From Agrococcus sp. SL85 (GTDB lineage Bacteria > Actinomycetota > Actinomycetes > Actinomycetales > Microbacteriaceae), in assembly GCF_026625845.1 (NCBI RefSeq), contig NZ_CP113066.1, forward strand, positions 2,542,001 to 2,606,000: a stretch of DNA of 64,000 bases, in the 5' to 3' direction. Both the position numbers and the translations under genes were made by a program. Position 1 is the first letter of the stretch. Each line of letters begins with the position of its first letter. Of this stretch, positions 26,372-35,301 are shown in pieces. The notes under the pieces are model-generated. The model ran no database searches. It saw only the letters and a program-made list of their open reading frames with translations, and was not told the origin of the DNA.

Positions 26372-27046
26372 ATGCCCCTCGCTCTCATCACCGGTGCCGC
26401 GCGCCCGAACAGCCTCGCCGTCGGCATCGCCGAACGCCTCCGCGCCGAGGGCTGGACGGTCGTGACCTCCGATGCGCCAGGCGTCGGCACCACCGATCTG
26501 CCCGCCGACCTCGCCGACCCCGCAGCGCCGGACGCGCTGGTCGCCGCCGCGCGCGACGCCCACGGGCCGCTCGACGCGCTCGTGCTGAGCCACGCGCACG
26601 GCGTCGAGTCGGGCATCCTCGACACCACGTCGGAGGCCTTCGACCGCCACGTCGCCGTGAACGCACGGGCAAGCCTCCTGCTCATCGCCGCCTTCGCGCG
26701 GCAGACGCCGGAGGGCGGCGGGGCCGTCGTGGCGCTCACGAGCGACCACACGACCGGCAACCTGCCGTACGGCGCGTCGAAGGGCGCGCTCGACCGCATC
26801 GTCATCTCGGCGGCGCGCGAACTCGGCCCGCGCGGCATCTCGGCCAACGTCGTGAACCCCGGACCCATCGACACCGGCTGGATGGACGACGAGCTGCGCT
26901 CGTCGCTGCCCGAGCATGTGCCCCTCGGCAGGCTGGGCACGCCTGCCGACGCGGCGGGCGTCGTGGCGTTCCTGGTCTCCCCCGCCGGTCGCTGGGTCTC
27001 GGGGCAGCTGCTCCACGCCGACGGCGGGCTCTCCAGCCGCTACTGA
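26372..27046 (+). CDS. Short-chain dehydrogenase/reductase
   Basis: 224 residues with a Rossmann N-terminus (MPLALITGAARPNSLAVGIAERL), catalytic S124, Y133 and K137 (LPYGASKGAL), and the NPGPIDTGWM loop. The cofactor loop is TGxxxPxxxxxGIA rather than TGxxxGIG, as in some divergent SDRs. Substrate unknown. ATG 26372 is chosen since the longer reading adds Arg/Ala-rich sequence overlapping the HNH remnant; a CTATCGT box lies close upstream. Confidence 0.88.
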   Translation: MPLALITGAARPNSLAVGIAERLRAEGWTVVTSDAPGVGTTDLPADLADPAAPDALVAAARDAHGPLDALVLSHAHGVESGILDTTSEAFDRHVAVNARASLLLIAAFARQTPEGGGAVVALTSDHTTGNLPYGASKGALDRIVISAARELGPRGISANVVNPGPIDTGWMDDELRSSLPEHVPLGRLGTPADAAGVVAFLVSPAGRWVSGQLLHADGGLSSRY

Positions 27047-27077
27047 CGGCTCGTGCCCGACGCACGCGTCGCCGTTA

Positions 27078-27089
27078 TGAACGCGTTCA
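27078..27089. promoter_or_regulatory. TetR-type operator upstream of the membrane protein-tetR pair
   Basis: Perfect 12-bp palindrome TGAACGCGTTCA, placed between the SDR stop and the ATG at 27104 and overlapping the likely promoter (TTATGCT -10 just downstream). TGAAC-N2-GTTCA is a common TetR recognition form, and a TetR gene is second in the transcript. Confidence 0.6.
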
Positions 27090-27103
27090 GTTATGCTCGT
27101 GCC

Positions 27104-27592
27104 ATGGTGAGCACCTCAACCGCGGACGTCTCGGGACCCGCAGCGACGCCGTGGCGCGACCCGCGCCGCCACGAGTGGAGGGGCGGCGACATCGCGTGCG
27201 GCTGGGTCGTGGGCGCGGTGACGCTCGCGGTGCTCTCGATCGTCCTCGGCGTGCTCGGCGGCGCTGCCGGCGCAGCGATCGGCGCGGTCGCGATGATGAC
27301 GGGCCTCGTGGCGCTCAGCCTCTACGGCGTGCCGGTGGCGATCGGCGCCGCCACGCTCCTGCGAGTCGTGCGCTGGGAGTGGTTGCACCTGCTCGCGTTC
27401 GCCGCCCTGGGCGCGCTCGGCGGCGCCCTGGCGCTCTCCGCCACGACGTGGACGATGCACGACCCCGGCACGTACGCCCTCCCGGCGGGCTGCGGCGCGA
27501 TCACCGCCGTCGTCGCGCGCGGCGTCTCGCGCCGCCGCGCCATCCGCACCAGGGGCATCCGCCCGCCCGAGCCCGAGGATGCCACCGCATGA
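27104..27592 (+). CDS. Hypothetical four-helix membrane protein
   Basis: 162 residues with four hydrophobic segments (about 30-55, 57-85, 92-115, 120-140) and a basic tail. No family recognised. ATG 27104 keeps the TetR palindrome outside the gene; the stop overlaps the TetR start by 4 bp (ATGA), so they are co-transcribed and coupled. A membrane protein controlled by its partner regulator, perhaps in efflux or envelope stress, is an inference from context only. Confidence 0.75.
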   Translation: MVSTSTADVSGPAATPWRDPRRHEWRGGDIACGWVVGAVTLAVLSIVLGVLGGAAGAAIGAVAMMTGLVALSLYGVPVAIGAATLLRVVRWEWLHLLAFAALGALGGALALSATTWTMHDPGTYALPAGCGAITAVVARGVSRRRAIRTRGIRPPEPEDATA

Positions 27593-28275
27593 CCGGCACG
27601 AAGCGCGAGCGCACGGCCGCCCGCATCCGGGAGGTCGCCTTCGAGGCGCTCCGCACCGACGGCTGGCGCGACACCACGATGCGCGGCATCGCCGAGCGCG
27701 CGGGCGTCGCACCCGGCACGATCTACACCTCGATGCCGTCGAAGGAGCACCTGCTCGTCGCGCTCTACGACGAGGCCGTCGCCCGCATCGACGAGCGCGC
27801 CACGCCCTTGCTCGAGGGCGTACGGCCCTTCGCCGCGCGGATGCGCGTGGTGCTGGGCGCGATGCTCGACGAGATCGGGCCCTACCACCGCGTCGCCACC
27901 GAGACGCTCGGGCAGGCGATCTCGATCGACGCCCCCACGAGCCCCTTCGGGCCCGCCTCGGCGCCGGCGCGCGAGCGCATGACCGCCCTGCTCACCCGCG
28001 TCGTCGAGGACTCCGACCTCGTCGCCGACCGGCAGCTGCGCGCGGCGCTCCCCGAGCTCCTCTGGACGCTCGTCATGGCGGGGATGCTCGCGTGGGCGAG
28101 CGACCGCAGCACCGACCAGCGACGCTCGCGCGCGCTCGTCGACCAGGCGGTGCCGATGCTCGACCGGGCGCTCCGGATCACGGCCGTGCCGCTGCTGCGC
28201 TCGCAGGTGCGCGACCTGCTCGCGCTCGCCGAGGCGGCGCGAGAGCTCGCCGACCCCGACGAGGAGCGCCCCTAG
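27589..28275 (+). CDS. TetR/AcrR-family transcriptional regulator
   Basis: 228 residues. The HTH is ARIREVAFEALRTDGWRDTTMRGIAERAGVAPGTIYTSMPSKEHLLVALYDEAV, a classic TetR N-terminus, and the rest is a helical ligand-binding domain. It is coupled to the upstream membrane-protein gene and probably binds the TGAACGCGTTCA palindrome at 27078. Its stop overlaps the convergent GH1 stop. Confidence 0.9.
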   Translation: MTGTKRERTAARIREVAFEALRTDGWRDTTMRGIAERAGVAPGTIYTSMPSKEHLLVALYDEAVARIDERATPLLEGVRPFAARMRVVLGAMLDEIGPYHRVATETLGQAISIDAPTSPFGPASAPARERMTALLTRVVEDSDLVADRQLRAALPELLWTLVMAGMLAWASDRSTDQRRSRALVDQAVPMLDRALRITAVPLLRSQVRDLLALAEAARELADPDEERP

Positions 28276-29669
28276 AGCGTCCGCTCGCGGATCATGCGCG
28301 CGAGCTCGAGGCCCGAGTCCTTCACCGTGCGCTCCTGCGTCTCGTAGTCGACCCGCACGATGCCGAAGCGCTTGTGGTAGCCCCACGCCCACTCGTAGTT
28401 GTCCATGAGCGACCAGTAGAAGTAGCCCTCGACGGGCACGCCCTGCTCGATCGCGTCGATGACGGCGCCCACGTGCGCGCGCAGGAACGCGGTGCGATCC
28501 CGGTCGTGCACCGCGCCGTCGTCCGCGACCGCGTCGTCGTAGGCGGCGCCGTTCTCGGTCACCCAGAGGGCCGTGCCCGCGGGCTCGGCGTACTCCTCGT
28601 GCACCTGCCGCAGCAGCCGCGTGAGGCCCTCGGGCTGCACCTCCCAGCCCATCGACGTCGTCGGGAGGCCGCGCGGGTGCACGTGCACGCCCTCGGCCGC
28701 CGGGTAGGGGCTGCCGACGGGGCGCTCGGTCGGCGCGTCCTGCAGCGGCGCGTGCGCCGGCGGCACGGCCGAGACCGCATCGCCGTGGTAGTAGTTCACG
28801 CCCAGCACGTCGATCGGCGCGGCGATCGTCGCGAGGTCGCCGTCCTGCACGACCGCGTCGAGGCCGAGGTGCCCGACGTCGGCGAGGAGCGAGTCGCGGT
28901 AGTGCCCGCGGAAGATCGGGTCGAGGAAGAAGCGGTTGAACTGCTCGTCGATGCGGCGCGCGGCATCGACGTCGGCGGCCGACGTGGGGTCCACCGGATC
29001 GGCGACCGTGAGGTTGAGCGTGATGCCCAGCTGCTCGGCGCCCGCGTCCCGCAGCGCCCGCACGGCCATGCCGTGCGCGAGGAGCAGGTGGTGCCCCGCG
29101 GCGAGGCCGTCGGCGACGCTCTGCCGGCCCGGCGCGTGCGCGCCAGCGGTGTACGAGAGGAACGACGAGCACCACGGCTCGTTCATGGTCGTCCACGCGC
29201 GCACGCGGTCACCGAGGGCGTCGTGCACCGCGAGCGCGTAGTCGACGAAGCGGTGGGCGGTGTCGCGCGCGGGCCAGCCGCCCGCCTCCTCGAGCGTCTG
29301 CGGCATGTCCCAGTGGTGCAGCGTGAGCCAGGGCATGATGCCCGCCTCGAGCAGCTCATCGACGAGGCGCGAGTAGAAGTCGATGCCCGTCGGGTTCACG
29401 GGGCCGCCGTCGGGGCACACGCGCGACCAGCTGGTCGAGAAGCGGTACGCCTGCAAGCCCAGCTCGCGCATGAGCGCGACGTCCTGGGGCATGCGGTGGT
29501 AGTGGTCGCACGCGACGTCGCCCGTGTGGCCATCGATGACGGCGCCGGGCACGCGCGAGAACGCGTCCCAGATGCTCGGGGTCCTGCCGCCCTCATGGGC
29601 GGCGCCCTCGATCTGGTAGGCGGCGGTCGCGCCGCCGAGGATCAGGTCTGCGGGGATGCTGCGCTGCAC
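28272..29669 (-). CDS. bglA: Beta-glucosidase, glycoside hydrolase family 1
   Basis: 465 residues, the standard GH1 length, without a signal peptide. The N-terminal signature LGGATAAYQIEGA, the acid/base E164 in TMNEPW and the nucleophile E372 in LWVTENGAAYDD are all present, as is the closing FYWSLMDNYEWAWGY. It hydrolyses beta-glucosides, including cellobiose-type sugars, in the cytoplasm. Together with the ABC/GH3 operon it suggests plant-oligosaccharide use. It is monocistronic and convergent with the TetR gene. Confidence 0.95.
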   Translation of the reverse strand: MQRSIPADLILGGATAAYQIEGAAHEGGRTPSIWDAFSRVPGAVIDGHTGDVACDHYHRMPQDVALMRELGLQAYRFSTSWSRVCPDGGPVNPTGIDFYSRLVDELLEAGIMPWLTLHHWDMPQTLEEAGGWPARDTAHRFVDYALAVHDALGDRVRAWTTMNEPWCSSFLSYTAGAHAPGRQSVADGLAAGHHLLLAHGMAVRALRDAGAEQLGITLNLTVADPVDPTSAADVDAARRIDEQFNRFFLDPIFRGHYRDSLLADVGHLGLDAVVQDGDLATIAAPIDVLGVNYYHGDAVSAVPPAHAPLQDAPTERPVGSPYPAAEGVHVHPRGLPTTSMGWEVQPEGLTRLLRQVHEEYAEPAGTALWVTENGAAYDDAVADDGAVHDRDRTAFLRAHVGAVIDAIEQGVPVEGYFYWSLMDNYEWAWGYHKRFGIVRVDYETQERTVKDSGLELARMIRERTL

Positions 29670-29710
29670 ATCGTGAGCGTAGCGGGATGCGGTGCGGTGC
29701 GGTGCGGTGG

Positions 29711-29781
29711 AGCGGGCGACGGGAATCGAACCCGCGTAATCAGTTTGGAAGACTGAGGCTCTACCATTGAGCTACGCCCGC
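29711..29781 (-). tRNA. tRNA-Gly (UCC anticodon)
   Basis: Cloverleaf on the minus strand: acceptor GCGGGCG/CGCCCGC with discriminator T, D-arm GCTC..GAGC, anticodon loop CTTCCAA (anticodon TCC) and T-arm GCGGG-TTCGATT-CCCGT. CCA not encoded. A TAGATT -10-like hexamer lies about 20 bp upstream. Confidence 0.97.
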
Positions 29782-29868
29782 GCGCCCCTCGCGGGACTGG
29801 TCGAATCTACCGCATCCGCGGCGCCGGTCCACCAGCGGAGCGCCAGCCGCGAGCGATACCGTGGCCGC

Positions 29869-30531
29869 GTGCCGGGCCACCTCTCCACGCGCCCGCGCCG
29901 CCGCGGCTCGTCCCGGTTGGGCGCGGCGCTCGTCGTCGCCGCCTCGCTCGGGCTCGTCGCCTGCGTGGCGATGCCGCCGTCGGTGCCCGCGGATCCCGAC
30001 ATCCCGCAGTCGCAGGGCCCGCTCCCCACCATGACCGACATCGCACCGCCACCGGTCACGAACGGCCCGACCGACCCGCCCGTGCCCACCACGGCGCCCG
30101 GCGACTTCGGCTACGGCCAGACGGTGACGATCCACTCCCAGCGCGGCTCCACGTGGGAGATCACGCCGCTCGGCTCGATCGACCCCGCCGACAGCATCGC
30201 CACCGAGGGGTGCGGCGGCACCGGCCCCGCTGCCACGCCGCGCAGCGGCAGCCGCTTCGTGGTGCTCGAGCTCGAGATCGCGAACGTCGGCGTCATCACC
30301 ACGCACCCGATGCACGACCTCACCTTCGGCTACCAGCCCGACGGCGGCCCCGTGGCAGACCAGAACTCCGCCTCGACCGCGGCATCGCCCAACGACCTCG
30401 GCTGCATCTGGGAGTTCGCGCCCGGCGACCGCGAGCGGGTGCAGGTGATCGTCTCGGTGCGCGCCGACGACCCCACGGGCACGTGGGTGATCACGGGCGA
30501 CGACTTCGCGACGACCTACCGCTTCGGCTGA
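29869..30531 (+). CDS. Putative secreted lipoprotein with a DUF4352-like domain
   Basis: 220 residues. A twin-arginine-like basic start (RPRRRGSSR) is followed by a hydrophobic segment ending LGLVAC, which would serve as lipobox. A Pro/Thr-rich linker precedes a beta-sandwich (about 85-220) with SRFVVLELEIANVG and FATTYRFG, resembling DUF4352 immunoglobulin-like domains. GTG 29869 gives a proper signal sequence; longer readings run into tRNA-Gly. Ligand unknown. Confidence 0.75.
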   Translation: MPGHLSTRPRRRGSSRLGAALVVAASLGLVACVAMPPSVPADPDIPQSQGPLPTMTDIAPPPVTNGPTDPPVPTTAPGDFGYGQTVTIHSQRGSTWEITPLGSIDPADSIATEGCGGTGPAATPRSGSRFVVLELEIANVGVITTHPMHDLTFGYQPDGGPVADQNSASTAASPNDLGCIWEFAPGDRERVQVIVSVRADDPTGTWVITGDDFATTYRFG

Positions 30532-30547
30532 GGCCGCGCGGCGCCCG

Positions 30548-31546
30548 CTACACCTGGCAGCCGGGACACCAGTAGAGCTTCCGCCCCTGCATGACCTCGA
30601 GCGCGATCGGCGTGCCGCAGCGCCGGCAGGGCATCCCCTCGCGCTTGTAGACCCAGTGCCGGTCGGCGCGGTTCGCGAGCGCCGCCGCCCGCCGCTCGCC
30701 GCGGAGCCCGTCGATCGTGAGCATCTGCCCGGTCTCGACGCCGATCCGCAGGAGCTTCGTCCAGTCGCGCCACAGCGCCCGCAGCTCGTCCTCCGGCACC
30801 GCGCTGCCGGGCCGGTGCGGCGCCATGCGGGCCCGGAACAGCAGCTCGGCGCGGTAGACGTTGCCGATGCCGGCGACGACCGACTGGTCCATGAGCAGCT
30901 GCCCGATGGCCTGGCCTGAGCGCGAAGCGCGTGCCACGAAGCGATCCTCCGCCGAGCGGCGCGACTCGGTGAGCGCCTGCGGATCGGGCCCCAGGCGCTC
31001 CGCGAGCGCGCGCACCTGGTCGTCGTCGAGCACCTCGCACACCGTCGGCCCGCGGAGGTCGGCGACCGAGACGGGCGTGAGGATGCGCACGCGCACCTGC
31101 CCGACCGGCTCCGGCGGGAACGCCGCCAGCTCGTCGGCGCGCTCCCGCTCCCCCGCGCGGAGCCTCGCGAGCCGCGGCGCGCCGATCGATGCGATCGAGT
31201 CCTCGTGCTCGCCGTCGGCGCCGGCGGCACCGCGCATCCCCGTCTGCCCCATTCGGCCGTCCGCGGCGGCGATCGTCGGATCGACCGAGATCGCGCCCGC
31301 GAAGTCCCAGGCGCCGTAGATCCCCAGGTGCACGTGCAGGAAGGCCGCGTCGCTCGCGCCGCCCTCGTCGTCGAAGCCGAGCAGCAGGTGCTTGCCGATC
31401 GCGCGGCTGGACGTCATCGTGCGTCCGTCGAGCTCGGCCGCCCCCACCTGGAAGCGCCCCTGCGGGCTCGAGACCGCCGCGGCGCGGCCGACGAAGTTCG
31501 CCCCGAACTGCCGGGCGATGCGGTGGACGGAGTGGCCCTCCGGCAT
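30548..31546 (-). CDS. nei2: Fpg/Nei-family DNA glycosylase (endonuclease VIII type)
   Basis: 332 residues that begin MPEGHSVHR: P2 and E3 are the glycosylase/AP-lyase catalytic residues, and K52 (AIGKHLLLGF) is the conserved Nei/Fpg lysine. An H2TH region (about 170-260) precedes a C-terminal zinc finger with C307, C310, C327 and C330. It excises oxidised bases. The position beside rpiB and a DsbA-like gene matches M. tuberculosis nei2 (Rv2464c). It abuts rpiB, which indicates an operon. Confidence 0.93.
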   Translation of the reverse strand: MPEGHSVHRIARQFGANFVGRAAAVSSPQGRFQVGAAELDGRTMTSSRAIGKHLLLGFDDEGGASDAAFLHVHLGIYGAWDFAGAISVDPTIAAADGRMGQTGMRGAAGADGEHEDSIASIGAPRLARLRAGERERADELAAFPPEPVGQVRVRILTPVSVADLRGPTVCEVLDDDQVRALAERLGPDPQALTESRRSAEDRFVARASRSGQAIGQLLMDQSVVAGIGNVYRAELLFRARMAPHRPGSAVPEDELRALWRDWTKLLRIGVETGQMLTIDGLRGERRAAALANRADRHWVYKREGMPCRRCGTPIALEVMQGRKLYWCPGCQV

Positions 31547-32031
31547 CAGTCGATCTCGTGGCCGGCGATCGCGCCCGTCGTCTCGTACTCCCCCAGCTGC
31601 GCGATGCGCCGCGCGTGCCGCTCGGCGCCCGAGAACGGCGTCGCGAGGAAGCGGTCGATGATCGCGAGCATCTCGACCTCCGAGTGCTGGCGCGCGCCGA
31701 CCGCGACGACGTTCGCGTCGTTGTGCTCGCGGGCGAGCTCGGCGGTCGCGAGGCTCCAGGCGAGCGCCGCGCGCACGCCCTCCACCTTGTTGGCCGCCAT
31801 CTGCTCGCCGTTGCCCGAGCCGCCGAAGACGACGCCGAGCGCCTCGACGCCCGCGCGCCGGTCGCGCACCACGGCGCGCGCGGCGGCGATGCAGAACGAG
31901 GGGTAGTCGTCCTCGGCGTCGTAGGCGGCGGGGCCGTGGTCGACCGCCTCGTGGCCGGCGGCCTCGAGGTGGGCGACGAGCCGCTTCGAGATCTCGAAGC
32001 CGGCGTGGTCGGTGGCGACGTGGACGCGCAT
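31546..32031 (-). CDS. rpiB: Ribose-5-phosphate isomerase B
   Basis: 161 residues. ATDHAGFEISK and GGSGNGEQMAANKVEGVRAA are RpiB signatures. The loop has E76 in place of the catalytic Cys of E. coli RpiB; mycobacterial RpiB likewise uses a Glu here. It interconverts ribose-5-phosphate and ribulose-5-phosphate in the pentose-phosphate pathway. The start shares one base with the stop of the DsbA-like gene, and nei2 follows directly. Confidence 0.94.
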   Translation of the reverse strand: MRVHVATDHAGFEISKRLVAHLEAAGHEAVDHGPAAYDAEDDYPSFCIAAARAVVRDRRAGVEALGVVFGGSGNGEQMAANKVEGVRAALAWSLATAELAREHNDANVVAVGARQHSEVEMLAIIDRFLATPFSGAERHARRIAQLGEYETTGAIAGHEID

Positions 32032-32663
32032 CAGGACTCCTCGGCGGTCGGTGCGAACTGCGGGCCGCGGGTGCGCGAGCGCTTCAGCTCGAAGAACCCG
32101 TCGACCGAGGCTGCCGCCACGATGCCGTCGAAGAGGCGCAGCGCCTCCTCGCCGGTGGGCGCGGGGCTGACGACGGGGCCGAAGAAGGCGACGTCGCCCA
32201 CGGCGATGACGGGCGTGCCGACGTCGTCGCCGACGAGCTCGATCGCCGCGCTGTGGCTCGCGCGGAGCGCCTCGTCGTGCGCCTCGGTCTCCTCGGCGAG
32301 GGAGGCGGGGAGGCCGGCCTCGGCGAGCGCCTCGGCGACGATCGCGTCGTCGTCCTTCCGCGCCCCCGGGTGGATGCGCGTGCCGAGCGCGTCGTAGAGC
32401 GGCTTCACGACCGCGTCGCCGCCCTCCGCGCGCGCCGCGGTGACGAGGCGCGTGAGGCGCATCGAGCGCGGCATGCGCGCGGCGTAGGCCTCCGGCAGGT
32501 CGCGCCCCTCGTTGAGCACGGCGAGGCTCATCACCTGCCAGTCGACGGCGAGCCCGCGGGCCTCGGCGACCTCGCCGAGCCACCGGGAGGTCATCCACGC
32601 CCAGGGGCAGGTCGGGTCGAACCACATGCGGACGGTCGGCTTGGCAGCCTGCTCGGCACTCAT
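32031..32663 (-). CDS. DsbA-family oxidoreductase, mycothiol-dependent nitroreductase type
   Basis: 210 residues, a DsbA/2-hydroxychromene-isomerase-like fold with the active-site stretch MWFDPTCPWAW. The related mycobacterial Rv2466c has a CPWC motif; here it is C19-P-W-A22, so the resolving Cys is gone and only monothiol chemistry is possible. There is no signal peptide, so it is cytoplasmic. It heads an operon with rpiB and nei2, in the same order as Rv2466c-Rv2464c, and is divergent from pepN. Confidence 0.88.
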   Translation of the reverse strand: MSAEQAAKPTVRMWFDPTCPWAWMTSRWLGEVAEARGLAVDWQVMSLAVLNEGRDLPEAYAARMPRSMRLTRLVTAARAEGGDAVVKPLYDALGTRIHPGARKDDDAIVAEALAEAGLPASLAEETEAHDEALRASHSAAIELVGDDVGTPVIAVGDVAFFGPVVSPAPTGEEALRLFDGIVAAASVDGFFELKRSRTRGPQFAPTAEES

Positions 32664-32752
32664 GCCTCGATGCTATCCGCGCCTGCGAGTCCGCCCACGA
32701 CCCCGCGACTACGCTGGTGCCACGCATCACACCATGACGCAAGGAGTCCAGC

Positions 32753-35290
32753 GTGCCCGGAGAGAACCTCACCCGCGCAGAAGCCCAGGAGCGGGCGGCG
32801 ATCGTCCAGGTCGACGCCTACGACATCGAGCTCGACCTCACCCGGGGCGACGAGGTGTTCGGCTCCACGACGACCGTCCGCTTCCGCGCGACCGAGGGTG
32901 CGTCGACGTTCATCGACCACATCTCGAAGCAGGTCCACTCGGTCACGCTCAACGGCGTCGAGCTCGACGTGGCCGCGGTCGACGACTCCGTTCGCATCCG
33001 GCTCGAGGGCCTGCAGGCCGAGAACGAGCTGCGCGTCGTCTCCGACGCCCTCTACGTCAACACCGGCGAGGGCCTCCACCGCTTCGTCGACCCCGTCGAC
33101 GGCGAGGTGTACCTCTACTCGCAGTTCGAGGTGCCCGACTCCCGCCGCGTCTTCGCCGTGTTCGAGCAGCCCGACCTCAAGGCCGAGTTCGCGTTCACCG
33201 TCACCGCTCCCGCCCGCTGGCAGGTCGTCTCGAACCAGCCGACGCCGGAGCCCGTCGTCGACGGCGAGGTGGCCACGTGGTCGTTCGCGCCCACGCCGCG
33301 CATCTCGAGCTACATCACCGCGCTCGTCGCCGGCCCCTACGACATCGTCCGCTCGGAGCTCACGTCGTCCGACGGCCGCGTCATCCCGCTCGGCATCTTC
33401 TGCCGCGCCTCGCTCGCCGAGCACATGGACGCCGACTACATCTTCGAGAAGACCCGCCAGGGCTTCGCCTACTTCGAGTCGCAGTTCGGCGTGCCGTACC
33501 CGTTCGAGAAGTACGACCAGCTCTTCGTGCCCGAGTTCAACGCGGGCGCCATGGAGAACGCAGGCGCCGTGACCTTCACCGAGGTCTACGTGTTCCGCGC
33601 GCAGGTCACCGACGCGATCCGCGAGCGGCGCGTGGTCACGATCCTCCACGAGCTGGCCCACATGTGGTTCGGCGACCTCGTCACCATGCGCTGGTGGAAC
33701 GACCTGTGGCTCAACGAGTCGTTCGCCGAGTGGGCGTCGACGATCGCCACCGCCGAGGCCACGGAGTGGACGGGCGCGTGGACGACGTTCCAGGCGATGG
33801 AGAAGACCTGGGCCTACAAGCAGGACCAGCTGCCCTCGACCCACCCGATCGTCGCGGAGATCCGCGACCTCGAGGACGTGCAGGTCAACTTCGACGGCAT
33901 CACCTACGCGAAGGGCGGCTCGGTCCTGAAGCAGCTCGTCGCCTGGGTGGGCCTCAAGGCCTTCATGACGGGCGTCGGCAACTACTTCCGCAAGCACGCG
34001 TGGGGCAACACCGAGCTGCGCGACCTGCTCGTGGAGCTCGAGGCCGCGAGCGGCCGCGAGCTCGGCGAGTGGAGCCGCCTCTGGCTCGAGACCGCGGGCG
34101 TCAACACGCTGCGCCCCGCCATCGAGACGACGGCGGACGGCATCATCACGTCGTTCGCGATCGAGCAGACGGCGCCCGCGTCGCACCCGACGCTGCGCCC
34201 GCACCGCCTCGCGGTGGGCTTCTACGACGAGGAGGACGGCGCCATGCGCCGCGTGCACCGCGTCGAGCTCGACGTCGACGGCGAGCGCACCGAGGTGCCC
34301 TCGCTCGTCGGCCACGTGCGCCCCGCGCTCATCCTCGTGAACGACGACGACCTCGCCTACGCGAAGATCCGCCTCGACGAGGCCTCGATGCGCGCCGCGC
34401 TCGCGCAGCTCGGCGACATCGCCGACCCGCTCGCGCGGGCGCTCGTGTGGGGCGCCGCGTGGGACGCGACGCGCGACGCCGAGACGCCGGCCTCCGACTA
34501 CGTCGACCTCGTGCTCGAGCACATCGGCGCCGAGACCGAGTCGACCACCATCCGCCTCTCGCTGCTGCAGCTCGCGCAGACGGCCCGCACGCTCGTGCAC
34601 CCCGCGAAGCGGGCCGCGACGATCGAGCGGGTCGGCGACCGGCTGTGGGAGCTCGCGAAGGACGCGGAGGCGGGCTCGGACGCGCAGTTCCAGTTCGTCG
34701 GCGCCTTCGCGGGCCTCGCGAGCACCGAGGCGCACGCCGCGGCGCTCCGCAGCCTGCTCGACGGCACGGAGGCGCTCGAGGGCCTCGCGATCGACAGCGA
34801 CCTGCGCTGGCAGCTGCTCGACGGCCTCGTGCTCACGGGCGCCGCGGGCACCGTCGAGATCGACGCGGAGCTCGCGGCCGACGACACCGCCACGGGCCGC
34901 CAGTTCGCCGCCAGGGCGCGCGCGACCGTGCCGACGCCCGAGGCGAAGGAGGCCGCGTTCGCGTCGGTCGCCGACGAGATCGGCGCCTCGAACATGATCG
35001 TGCGCTACACGGGCAACGGCATCGCCCACGTCAACGACCCCGCGTCGCTGCAGGGCCTCGTCGCCCGCTACCACGACGCGATCGAGGGCATCTGGGCCTC
35101 GCGCAGCTACCACGTGGCCGAGGGGCTCCTCACGGGCCTCTACCCCGCGCCGCTCGCGAGCGAGGAGCTGGCCGAGGCCACGCGCGGCTGGCTCGCCTCG
35201 CACGAGCCCGTGCCGGCGCTGCGCCGCATCATCATCGAGCACCTGGCCGGCGTCGAGCGCGCGCTCGCGGCCCAGGAGCGCGACGCCTGA
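32753..35290 (+). CDS. pepN: Aminopeptidase N (M1 zinc metallopeptidase)
   Basis: 845 residues. The exopeptidase motif GAMEN is at 265-269; the zinc site is H299-E-L-A-H303 with E322 in LWLNESFAEW, and the ERAP1-like C-terminal helical domain follows. It is cytoplasmic and removes N-terminal residues from peptides. GTG 32753 follows CAAGGAG. It is divergent from the DsbA-like gene, an arrangement shared with mycobacteria (Rv2467). mscS starts 12 bp after the stop. Confidence 0.96.
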   Translation: MPGENLTRAEAQERAAIVQVDAYDIELDLTRGDEVFGSTTTVRFRATEGASTFIDHISKQVHSVTLNGVELDVAAVDDSVRIRLEGLQAENELRVVSDALYVNTGEGLHRFVDPVDGEVYLYSQFEVPDSRRVFAVFEQPDLKAEFAFTVTAPARWQVVSNQPTPEPVVDGEVATWSFAPTPRISSYITALVAGPYDIVRSELTSSDGRVIPLGIFCRASLAEHMDADYIFEKTRQGFAYFESQFGVPYPFEKYDQLFVPEFNAGAMENAGAVTFTEVYVFRAQVTDAIRERRVVTILHELAHMWFGDLVTMRWWNDLWLNESFAEWASTIATAEATEWTGAWTTFQAMEKTWAYKQDQLPSTHPIVAEIRDLEDVQVNFDGITYAKGGSVLKQLVAWVGLKAFMTGVGNYFRKHAWGNTELRDLLVELEAASGRELGEWSRLWLETAGVNTLRPAIETTADGIITSFAIEQTAPASHPTLRPHRLAVGFYDEEDGAMRRVHRVELDVDGERTEVPSLVGHVRPALILVNDDDLAYAKIRLDEASMRAALAQLGDIADPLARALVWGAAWDATRDAETPASDYVDLVLEHIGAETESTTIRLSLLQLAQTARTLVHPAKRAATIERVGDRLWELAKDAEAGSDAQFQFVGAFAGLASTEAHAAALRSLLDGTEALEGLAIDSDLRWQLLDGLVLTGAAGTVEIDAELAADDTATGRQFAARARATVPTPEAKEAAFASVADEIGASNMIVRYTGNGIAHVNDPASLQGLVARYHDAIEGIWASRSYHVAEGLLTGLYPAPLASEELAEATRGWLASHEPVPALRRIIIEHLAGVERALAAQERDA

Positions 35291-35301
35291 TCGGAGGAGA
35301 C

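Noticed and set aside
29687..29706. Short GCGGT tandem repeat between bglA and tRNA-Gly
   Set aside because: Only four units of five bases in a GC-rich gap; too short to suggest a function.
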